Of a stretch of DNA of 5,171 nucleotides, positions 1-5,171 are shown piece after piece (position 1 is the first letter of the stretch; each line of letters begins with the position of its first letter). Source of the DNA: Alphaproteobacteria bacterium (GTDB lineage: Bacteria > Pseudomonadota > Alphaproteobacteria > RS24); contig JAPPQG010000210.1 of the NCBI GenBank assembly GCA_028816945.1, forward strand, positions 1 through 5,171, given 5' to 3'. A model generated the notes under the pieces. That model was not told where the DNA came from and did not search any database. It worked only from the letters and a program-made list of their open reading frames with translations. The position numbers were made by a program, and so were the translations under genes.

Positions 1-25
1 ATTAGATGCTAATAGCGTCTATTGG

Positions 26-103
<78 letters not shown>

Positions 104-132
104 ATAATATGCCGCAAATTGAATAAACCTAG

Positions 133-152
133 CCCAATAAAACCCAATAAAA
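133..152 (+). repeat. Perfect 10-bp tandem duplication just before the symporter start
   Basis: CCCAATAAAA occurs twice back to back (133-142 and 143-152), ending two bases before the ATG at 154. A partial echo, CCCCAAT, follows inside the coding sequence at 158-164. The duplication occupies the place where a Shine-Dalgarno sequence would be expected, and no purine-rich GGAG-like stretch is visible. It may be a chance slippage product; no function is implied by the sequence. Confidence 0.6.
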
Positions 153-153
153 T

Positions 154-1629
154 ATGCCCCAATCTTTCTCCCTGCTTAATTTTATAATCCTGTTCGGCTT
201 TCTCGTCTTTGTCACATGGATGGGACATCGCTTATCGGGCAGTGTTTATAGTCGTAAAAACTTTTTTACCGCAGGCGGCGGCTTGCCTTGGTGGGCTGTC
301 TCAACCTCCATTATTGCAACCGTCATTAGTTCCGTCACCTTTATATCTGTGCCAACGGCCGTTTTCAAAGAGGGCGGTAATTTATTTTATATCCAAATAT
401 TGATGGGCTTAATGATTGCCAAAGTCATTACAGCCTTTATTGTTGCCCGCCCCTATTACCAATCGCAAAATTGTAATACTGTTTATGACTATATTGGCAA
501 GCGCACTGATATGCGGATTGGCAATTTTGCGCTTTGTTTGGGCTTGGCATTGACAAGTTTGAATACATCTATTCGCTTGCTGACAACTGCCTTAGTGTTA
601 AATGTCATTACCGGTTTTTCTTTATTTATTTGCACCATTATTATTGTCGCTTTTGCTATTTTATGGAGTTGGATTGCGGGGTTAAAAACAGTTATTTGGA
701 CGGATTTTCTACTCTTTATTATTTTTTCACTAGGCGCGCTGTTTTGTGTCTTTTGGATTTTTGGCTCTGTCTCTATGTCTTTTGCCGAAGCCCTTGCCTA
801 TTTAGATGCGCGCGGCAAGCTTGCTTTATTTGATTTTTCCATAGACCCGCGCCGCACATATACAATTTGGGCGGGGCTGATAGGGACAACATTAGGCAAT
901 TTTGCTCTTGCTGGCACGCAAGCCACCTTCCAGCGCGTTAAAGCATGTCGTTCTGTTCGGGACGCACAAAAAGCCTTCGCCTTTTCGGCCCTTTTATATA
1001 TTACACCCATTTGCATGCTTTTGGTTGGCCTTGCTTTGACGGTTTTTTATGGGGAAAATCCGCTCTCGGCCGAATTCAAACAATCACTTGCAACGCAACC
1101 AGATAAAATTTTCCCTTATTTCATCGCAACCGAACTGCCTAATGGCATATCGGGCATTTTTATTGCTGCCATATTTGCCGCTGGCATATCCACCATTGAT
1201 ACGCATTTGACAGAAATATCCGATATTAGCATTTCCAATATTTATGAAAAATATATCAAAAAGGCGGCGTCAGAAGCGCATTATTTGCTTGCCTCGCGCC
1301 TGTCTCTACTTGCTTGGGGCGGCGTTTTTGTTGCTTTGTCGATGCTCCTCAGTCTCTTTCAAGGACAAGGCTTGCTCGACCTTATGTTCAAAGTGCCAAA
1401 TCTTGTCACAGGCGTTATACTTGGCACGGTTTTGCTCGCCCGCATTGGCATTGGGCGTTGGCCTGCTTATCTTGTCGGGGCGGGGTGCGGCTTTTTTGCG
1501 GTTTTTATTTTGCAATATGCCAATATCGGCTTTTTCTATTGGCCGCCAATATCGGGTCTTATTATGATTGGCGTTGTCTGCGCTCTATCACGCCAACAGG
1601 CTGAATGGAATGGCACAGTGCGGGCATAA
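154..1629 (+). CDS. Sodium:solute symporter family (SSS/SLC5) transporter
   Basis: This 491-residue inner-membrane protein is predicted to couple Na+ entry to uptake of a small solute. It is hydrophobic throughout, with about 13 membrane segments (roughly from residues 6-24 to 463-478), the usual SSS length and layout. Family signatures include FFTAGGGLPWWAVS (37-50), SIIATVISSVTFISVP (52-67), GLKTVIWTD (176-184), GTQATFQR followed by RSVRDAQKA (254-274), and FAAGISTIDT (341-350). Ser346 and Thr347 align by eye with PutP Ser340/Thr341 of the Na2 site. Val57 stands where PutP has the essential Asp55, so this is not a PutP-type proline carrier. The ATG at 154 is the first start after an in-frame TAA at 148-150, but no ribosome-binding site is visible. 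The start lies 51 bp after the tRNA. The family call is secure; the substrate (sugar, sialic acid, amino acid, carboxylate or other) is unknown. Confidence 0.93.
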   Translation: MPQSFSLLNFIILFGFLVFVTWMGHRLSGSVYSRKNFFTAGGGLPWWAVSTSIIATVISSVTFISVPTAVFKEGGNLFYIQILMGLMIAKVITAFIVARPYYQSQNCNTVYDYIGKRTDMRIGNFALCLGLALTSLNTSIRLLTTALVLNVITGFSLFICTIIIVAFAILWSWIAGLKTVIWTDFLLFIIFSLGALFCVFWIFGSVSMSFAEALAYLDARGKLALFDFSIDPRRTYTIWAGLIGTTLGNFALAGTQATFQRVKACRSVRDAQKAFAFSALLYITPICMLLVGLALTVFYGENPLSAEFKQSLATQPDKIFPYFIATELPNGISGIFIAAIFAAGISTIDTHLTEISDISISNIYEKYIKKAASEAHYLLASRLSLLAWGGVFVALSMLLSLFQGQGLLDLMFKVPNLVTGVILGTVLLARIGIGRWPAYLVGAGCGFFAVFILQYANIGFFYWPPISGLIMIGVVCALSRQQAEWNGTVRA

Positions 1630-1711
1630 AGAGCAAGGGTATAAAGAGCAAGGGCATAAAGAGCAAGGGTATAAAGAGCAAGGGTATAAAAAGTAAGAGC
1701 ATAAAGAGTAC
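1622..1711 (+). repeat. Six-copy 15-bp tandem repeat spanning the symporter stop codon
   Basis: The unit is GGGYATAAAGAGCAA. Copies 1 to 4 (1622-1636, 1637-1651, 1652-1666, 1667-1681) differ only at the Y, which alternates C, T, C, T. Copy 5 (1682-1696) has two changes and copy 6 (1697-1711) has several, with a decayed remnant after it, so the array degrades in the 3' direction. The first unit contains the final Ala codon and TAA of the symporter. Because 15 is a multiple of three, each copy repeats the stop in the same frame (TAA at 1627, 1642, 1657, 1672, 1687 and 1702). The array looks like a minisatellite grown by slippage from the gene end, and its copy number could vary between strains. 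Confidence 0.93.
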
Positions 1712-1718
1712 AGGCAAA

Positions 1719-1747
1719 AAACCGCGTAATATAAGGGTGAGCGGTTT
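1719..1747 (+). terminator. Weak hairpin downstream of the symporter, possible terminator
   Basis: AAACCGC (1719-1725) is the exact inverse complement of GCGGTTT (1741-1747), giving a 7-bp stem with a 15-nt loop about 90 bp after the symporter stop. The hairpin is not followed directly by a T run; T-rich sequence begins only about 10 bases later (1757-1764). It could end the symporter transcript, but the long loop and displaced T tract make this uncertain. Confidence 0.3.
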
Positions 1748-1783
1748 GTATGAGCTTTATTTTTGCGCCAAACTCTATTTTTT

Positions 1784-1814
1784 TGCCAAATTTATTTACA
1801 TGCCAAATTTATTT
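1784..1814 (+). repeat. Pair of 14-bp direct repeats next to the -35 of a candidate promoter
   Basis: TGCCAAATTTATTT occurs exactly at 1784-1797 and 1801-1814, a centre-to-centre period of 17 bp. A looser third relative, GCCAAACTCTATTT, lies at 1767-1780, also about 17 bp upstream. The second copy ends seven bases before the TTGACA at 1821. Direct repeats in phase just upstream of a promoter can be binding sites for a regulator, but in AT-rich DNA they may also be a slippage product. Confidence 0.6.
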
Positions 1815-1820
1815 GCCTAA

Positions 1821-1848
1821 TTGACAGCCTATCCTGTATAGTCATAAT
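1821..1848 (+). promoter_or_regulatory. Candidate sigma70-type promoter P1 for the receptor gene
   Basis: A perfect -35 hexamer TTGACA (1821-1826) is followed after 16 bp by CATAAT (1843-1848), which matches the -10 consensus at five of six positions. Transcription would begin near 1855 and leave a leader of about 100 nt before the ATG at 1958. This is the best promoter match in the gap by hexamer score. Spacing of 16 bp is one short of ideal. Confidence 0.55.
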
Positions 1849-1873
1849 AGTTTGAGAATATATGCGTAAATAA

Positions 1874-1903
1874 TTACCAGTGGGTTGGTTTGCAAAATAT
1901 AAT
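1874..1903 (+). promoter_or_regulatory. Candidate second promoter P2 for the receptor gene
   Basis: A perfect -10 hexamer TATAAT (1898-1903) lies 18 bp after TTACCA (1874-1879), which matches TTGACA at four of six positions. Initiation would fall near 1910, giving a leader of about 48 nt. The -35 element forms one arm of the inverted repeat ATTACCA (1873-1879) / TGGTAAT (1903-1909). In such AT-rich sequence a chance TATAAT is quite possible, so this is weaker than P1. Confidence 0.35.
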
Positions 1904-1916
1904 GGTAATAATAATT
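1898..1916 (+). promoter_or_regulatory. Fur-box-like sequence overlapping the -10 of P2
   Basis: TATAATGGTAATAATAATT matches the classical 19-bp Fur box (GATAATGATAATCATTATC) at 14 of 19 positions, counted by hand. It covers the -10 and presumed start of P2, where a repressor would act, and the gene downstream is a TonB-dependent receptor, a class often under iron control. The match is mostly A/T positions in an AT-rich region, and many alphaproteobacteria use Irr, RirA or Mur rather than classical Fur, so this is suggestive only. Confidence 0.25.
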
Positions 1917-1947
1917 TAGCAATATAGCGAATTATACGATATTTAAT

Positions 1948-1952
1948 GGAGG
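1948..1952 (+). promoter_or_regulatory. Ribosome-binding site that fixes the receptor start
   Basis: GGAGG lies five bases before the ATG at 1958. An in-frame ATG at 1946 overlaps this motif and has no comparable site upstream, so 1958 is the better start. It also gives a conventional signal peptide beginning MKTYKIVK, whereas starting at 1946 would add the acidic MEVE in front of the basic region. Confidence 0.85.
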
Positions 1953-1957
1953 TTGAG

Positions 1958-4753
1958 ATGAAGACATATAAAATAGTTAAACAATCATGCATAAGCCTGA
2001 TAATGATATTCGGGCTTGTGTTTGTCGCCTTTTTTCACTCAGGGCTAGCAATGGCACAAGAGTCGGCACAAGAGGGCGGTGAAAATAATGCTGAAATTAC
2101 AGGTGACATTACAGATGAAATTATTGTCACGGGCAGTCGGATAGTTAAATCAAATACAGATTCCGCACAGCCCCTAACAAGCCTAACAGAAGATATATTT
2201 GCGGCAACAGGGGCTTTGACAATAAACGAAGCCGTCAATGAACTGCCCCAATTAGGCGATGCGCTCGAAAGCGGGTCAAGCATTAATGCACTCAATTCTG
2301 GTTTTGGTGTTGGCACACAGACGGTCAATTTAAGAAATCTAGGCGCAAATAGAAGTTTGGTGCTTGTCAATGGCCGCCGCCATGTTGGTGGCGATGTTGG
2401 CACAAATGCGGTTGATCTCAACACAATCCCCGCTGGCTTAATTGAACGCATAGATATTGTCACAGGGGCGTCTTCATCTATTTATGGGGCGGATGCTGTA
2501 ACGGGTGTTGTCAATATTATTTTGAAAGAGAATTTTGAAGGCAATGCGATAACATTTAGAACAGGCACAACAAGCGAAGAAGATGGCGAAGAATTTGCCA
2601 TAAATGCTGTGCATGGAGGGACATTTTCTAATGGCGATTATATTATTGCTTTGGAATATAGCACACAGGGTGAGATAATCGGCAAAGATCGCCCTTTCTC
2701 ACAATTTGACGGTGGTCGTTTGACGGGTGTAAGTGCTATGATACATGGCTCTGGCATTAATCCGGGCGGTTCATTCGCTTTTTCGGTCGATGGACCACCC
2801 AGCCCCCCTAATGGTGGCTTTAATGCAGATGGTGATTTTGTGCAGGATTTTAGAGAAAGATTCCAACGAGTCCCCTTCCGCTCTTTGCAAAATGAAACAG
2901 AGCGTCTCGTCTTTTCAGCACGCACAGGCTTTGACTTAAATAATGATATGCATGCCTTTATTGAGACAAGCTATGCCAACTCAACGGTCGAAGTCCAATT
3001 TGAACCGCAACTTGCTGCTTTTAACAGCGCACGCTTTGGCTCGTCTGGGACAGCAGGCTTCCGCTTTCCAGATGCCCCGATTGTAGCTATTGCAGCTGTT
3101 AGTGGTAATTTACGGGCTATCACAAGGCGTTTTTTGGAATTTGGCCCGCGTCATACGGAAATTGAACGCGACCTTTTCCGCTTTGCAACAGGTCTTGACG
3201 GTGATTTTTCTGGCGGCGATTGGTATATTAGCTATCAATATGGCAAAGTGGAGGCAACACAAACGGATTTTGACACAATCGATAAATTGCGTTTAATGAC
3301 CGCCATTGACCCTACCGCATGTGCGGCGCAAACGGGTTGCCAATTTGTCAATATTTATGGGCGTGGCACAATTGACCCTGCCTCTGAAAATTGGGTGAGT
3401 GATGATTTGAATAGTGAGTCTGAGAGCGAACAACATGTTATAACGGCTTACATAACAGGCGATTTTTTAGAATTAAATGGCAATATGCTGTCTTATGTTT
3501 TGGGTGGCGAATATCGCGATGAATCGGCAACCATCACACCTAATCGCGGCCTTATTGCTGTCATCGATCCTGTAACGCCTTCGGGCAATTTGGTTGGCTT
3601 AAAAGGCACGCGGACCTTTTTTGGCAATACGGATGGCGGCTATGATGTATCAGAGATTTTTGGCGAATTAGCTATTCCATTAAGCGACCGATTTGATGTC
3701 AATTTATCTGCCCGTCTATCTGATTATAGCACTGTGGGGGAGGAGACCACTTATGGCGTTAATGCGAATTGGAAATTGACACATAATATACGCGCCCGTG
3801 GCAGTTTTGGTCGTGCCACCCGCGCGCCCAATATTAATGAATTATATGCGCCCACACGCGCGTCCACAATAGAAATTGCTGACCCATGCGATACAGCCAC
3901 TGATGATGGCGATCGCTTAACACCAGCTGCAAATTGTGCCGATATTGTTGGGGCTAATTTTAACCCCTCTGCCTTTGACCAAAATATCCGCGGCATAAGA
4001 GGTGGCAATCCCGATTTGGATTCGGAAATTGCTGATACATTCACAATCGGGCTTGTTTTTAATCTTGGCGATTCAACAATTATTTCTGCCGATTATTTTA
4101 ACATTGATATGACCGATGTATTGGCGGATGCTTTTACGGCGCAGGCGACCCTTGATCGTTGTGTGGCAACGGGCGAGGCTGTTTTTTGTAATAATGTCAC
4201 GCGTGATGCCGATAATATTGTGCGCTCCATTCGCTCTGAACAAATCAATCTAGCGGAGGAATCTGTTGGCGGGCTTGAATTTGCCTTGCAACAAAATTGG
4301 GCTTTGGCAAATGGTGATTTGATATTGGATGCTTTATTTACGCATCTTTTAGAGCATGACCGCAAGGTTAATGACACATCTGATGTGGAAGACCTTGTTG
4401 GGCGTGTGGATAATATTGAGAATCGACTCAATGCGAGTTTGCGTTATGAAAATTATAAATATTTGCTTGGGGCGAGCCTTCGTTATTTTGATAGTGCCGT
4501 GCAGCATATTGATGCCAACCCAATGACGGCCACAGGCAATAATATTGGCTCAATCACCTATTTTGATATATTTGGTGAATATAGATTTGCCGATAATGTC
4601 GCTCTACGGCTGGGGGTTGAAAATTTATTTGACGAAAAATCGCCCGTCGTCACACAATTATTTGAAAATAATGGCGGGGCAGATACAACAAGCGCCGGCA
4701 TTTACGACATTCGCGGCACATTCGGCTATATGAGTTTGAAATATAATTTTTGA
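1958..4753 (+). CDS. TonB-dependent outer-membrane receptor
   Basis: This 931-residue protein would import a scarce or bulky ligand across the outer membrane, powered by TonB-ExbB-ExbD. Residues 1-33 form a signal peptide with a basic start, a hydrophobic core and an AMA|QE cleavage site. A TonB box, EIIVTGSR, lies at 54-61. The plug (about 68-192) carries LTINEAVNELPQL, NLRNLGANRSLVLVNGRR and IERIDIVTGASSSIYGADAV. The remainder is a beta-barrel with late family motifs RAPNINELYAP (622-632), GGNPDLDSE (682-690) and VENLFDEKSP (887-896), ending in aromatic KYNF. The length fits large COG1629-type receptors. The mature protein has six cysteines in three close pairs (455/461, 644/660, 735/744), probably loop disulfides. 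The adjacent symporter may handle the same nutrient. The ligand (siderophore, sugar oligomer, vitamin or other) cannot be told. No frameshift or truncation is seen. Confidence 0.95.
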   Translation: MKTYKIVKQSCISLIMIFGLVFVAFFHSGLAMAQESAQEGGENNAEITGDITDEIIVTGSRIVKSNTDSAQPLTSLTEDIFAATGALTINEAVNELPQLGDALESGSSINALNSGFGVGTQTVNLRNLGANRSLVLVNGRRHVGGDVGTNAVDLNTIPAGLIERIDIVTGASSSIYGADAVTGVVNIILKENFEGNAITFRTGTTSEEDGEEFAINAVHGGTFSNGDYIIALEYSTQGEIIGKDRPFSQFDGGRLTGVSAMIHGSGINPGGSFAFSVDGPPSPPNGGFNADGDFVQDFRERFQRVPFRSLQNETERLVFSARTGFDLNNDMHAFIETSYANSTVEVQFEPQLAAFNSARFGSSGTAGFRFPDAPIVAIAAVSGNLRAITRRFLEFGPRHTEIERDLFRFATGLDGDFSGGDWYISYQYGKVEATQTDFDTIDKLRLMTAIDPTACAAQTGCQFVNIYGRGTIDPASENWVSDDLNSESESEQHVITAYITGDFLELNGNMLSYVLGGEYRDESATITPNRGLIAVIDPVTPSGNLVGLKGTRTFFGNTDGGYDVSEIFGELAIPLSDRFDVNLSARLSDYSTVGEETTYGVNANWKLTHNIRARGSFGRATRAPNINELYAPTRASTIEIADPCDTATDDGDRLTPAANCADIVGANFNPSAFDQNIRGIRGGNPDLDSEIADTFTIGLVFNLGDSTIISADYFNIDMTDVLADAFTAQATLDRCVATGEAVFCNNVTRDADNIVRSIRSEQINLAEESVGGLEFALQQNWALANGDLILDALFTHLLEHDRKVNDTSDVEDLVGRVDNIENRLNASLRYENYKYLLGASLRYFDSAVQHIDANPMTATGNNIGSITYFDIFGEYRFADNVALRLGVENLFDEKSPVVTQLFENNGGADTTSAGIYDIRGTFGYMSLKYNF

Positions 4754-4797
4754 GAAATATATTTTTGCAATTATATAGCAGTGCGAAACCCTGTGCG

Positions 4798-4826
4798 CCC
4801 CATTGAAGTGCATGGGGTTTGCGTTT
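4798..4826 (+). terminator. Terminator-like hairpin after the receptor gene
   Basis: CCCCAT (4798-4803) pairs exactly with ATGGGG (4812-4817) around an 8-nt loop, and TTTGCGTTT follows at once (4818-4826). This is a plausible but short rho-independent terminator 45 bp after the receptor's TGA. A competing outer stem, AAACCC (4786-4791) with GGGTTT (4815-4820), is also possible. The interrupted T tract lowers confidence. Confidence 0.5.
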
Positions 4827-4831
4827 AGAAT
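4803..4831 (+). promoter_or_regulatory. Candidate sigma70-type promoter for the methyltransferase gene
   Basis: TTGAAG (4803-4808, four of six matches to the -35 consensus) is followed by exactly 17 bp and TAGAAT (4826-4831, five of six matches to the -10 consensus). Initiation near 4838 would leave a leader of about 18 nt before the ATG at 4856. The -35 element lies in the loop of the terminator-like hairpin, so the end of one transcription unit and the start of the next would be interleaved. Confidence 0.42.
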
Positions 4832-4855
4832 GAGGCTAAATGATTAGGGACAGGC

Positions 4856-5171
4856 ATGGTAAGCAAGAATAAACAGAAACTGGAATTAACATGGATAGGT
4901 AAAGATCGGCGGGTGAGGCTAGAGCCGCGGATTTTGCTTGAGGATAAGGAGAAATCTTATCATGCACCGCACCGTGTCTCTGAAAAAGATTGCTTTGATA
5001 ATCTCCTCATCCATGGGGATAATCTGCTGGCTCTCAAAGCATTAGAAGCAAAATATGCAGGCAAGGTTAAATGTATCTTTATTGACCCACCCTATAATAC
5101 AGGCAATGCCTTTAAGCATTATGAGGATGGGTTAGAACACTCATTATGGCTAACCCTGATGCGTGATAGAT
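4856..5171 (+). CDS. Type III Mod-like DNA adenine N6-methyltransferase (5' part only)
   Basis: The first 105 codons of a site-specific DNA methyltransferase (COG2189-like) are present and the gene runs off the window. The product would move a methyl group from S-adenosylmethionine to adenine in a specific DNA sequence. The visible N-terminus has KLELTWIGKDRRVRLEPRI (8-26), LIHGDNLLALKAL (51-63) and the catalytic motif IV DPPYNTG (77-83), followed by HYEDGLEHSLWL (88-99). A DPPY motif near the N-terminus, ahead of the cofactor-binding FxGxG motif, is the beta-class order found in type III Mod subunits; the FxGxG part would lie beyond the edge. The ATG at 4856 follows an in-frame TGA (4841-4843) and has AGGGA five bases upstream. 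It could be half of a type III restriction-modification system or an orphan methyltransferase. Partner genes are not visible. Confidence 0.9.
   Translation, partial: MVSKNKQKLELTWIGKDRRVRLEPRILLEDKEKSYHAPHRVSEKDCFDNLLIHGDNLLALKALEAKYAGKVKCIFIDPPYNTGNAFKHYEDGLEHSLWLTLMRDR

Larger units (their letters stand above)
1712..1945. other. AT-rich intergenic control region ahead of the receptor gene
   Basis: No credible gene is present between the tandem repeat and the receptor gene. The stretch is strongly AT-rich and holds a weak hairpin (1719-1747), a direct-repeat pair (1784-1814), a candidate promoter (1821-1848), a second candidate promoter (1874-1903) overlapped by a Fur-box-like sequence (1898-1916), and the inverted repeat ATTACCA/TGGTAAT (1873-1879/1903-1909). 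Together these suggest that the receptor gene has its own regulated promoter rather than relying on readthrough from the symporter. Short ORFs crossing here have no family resemblance and no ribosome-binding site. Confidence 0.6.

Noticed and set aside
1..15. Small hairpin ATTAG-atg-CTAAT and a GCTAAT -10-like hexamer before the tRNA
   Set aside because: The window edge cuts off any -35 box or upstream gene, and the matches are too short in AT-rich DNA to support a promoter or terminator.
1622..1711. CRISPR array
   Set aside because: The repeats are directly adjacent 15-mers with no unique spacers, so this is a tandem minisatellite.
1605..1820. 71-codon plus-strand ORF with a KGIKS pentapeptide repeat
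   Set aside because: It begins inside the symporter gene in another frame, has no ribosome-binding site, and its repeat is just the 15-bp DNA repeat read in an open frame. The remainder is low-complexity AT-rich translation.
1946..1957. Upstream ATG at 1946 as receptor start, giving 935 residues
   Set aside because: It overlaps the GGAGG that serves the ATG at 1958, lacks its own ribosome-binding site, and would put acidic residues before the signal peptide.
2035..2463. 142-codon minus-strand ORF opposite the receptor N-terminus
   Set aside because: It is a shadow of the receptor gene, which has an unmistakable signal peptide, TonB box and plug in the plus frame; the antisense product resembles nothing.
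4093..4431. 112-codon minus-strand ORF opposite the receptor barrel
   Set aside because: It has no family resemblance or start signal and is fully contained within the receptor coding sequence.

Overview
The window most resembles a moderately AT-rich alphaproteobacterium, probably marine or aquatic. Two things suggest this. The initiator tRNA has an alphaproteobacterial look (C1xA72 mismatch, anticodon stem ending in AGG/CCU). The large outer-membrane receptor begins with the EIIVTGSRI TonB-box style that is abundant in Sphingomonadales, Caulobacterales and relatives. The assignment is an inference from family resemblance; no search was run.

Layout, all on the + strand: (1) a complete initiator tRNA (26-102); (2) after 51 bp, a complete sodium:solute symporter (154-1629); (3) an AT-rich gap of about 330 bp. 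This gap starts with a decaying 15-bp tandem repeat that begins inside the symporter's last codons. It also holds a weak hairpin, a pair of 14-bp direct repeats, two candidate sigma70-type promoters and a Fur-box-like sequence; (4) a complete TonB-dependent receptor (1958-4753) with signal peptide, TonB box, plug and barrel; (5) a short intergenic region with a terminator-like hairpin overlapping a candidate promoter; (6) the first 105 codons of a beta-class, type III Mod-like DNA adenine methyltransferase that runs off the right edge.

The symporter and receptor could form one nutrient route: the receptor would bring a ligand across the outer membrane and the symporter would carry it, or a breakdown product, across the inner membrane. 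They are separated by repeats and apparent promoters, so they are probably separate transcription units, and the substrate cannot be read from sequence. The methyltransferase looks like the start of a different module, a possible restriction-modification system whose partner genes lie outside the window.

I see no clear new biological system inside these 5.2 kb. The most interesting items are the stop-codon-spanning tandem repeat, the layered control region ahead of the receptor, the three cysteine pairs in the receptor, and the incomplete methyltransferase locus.
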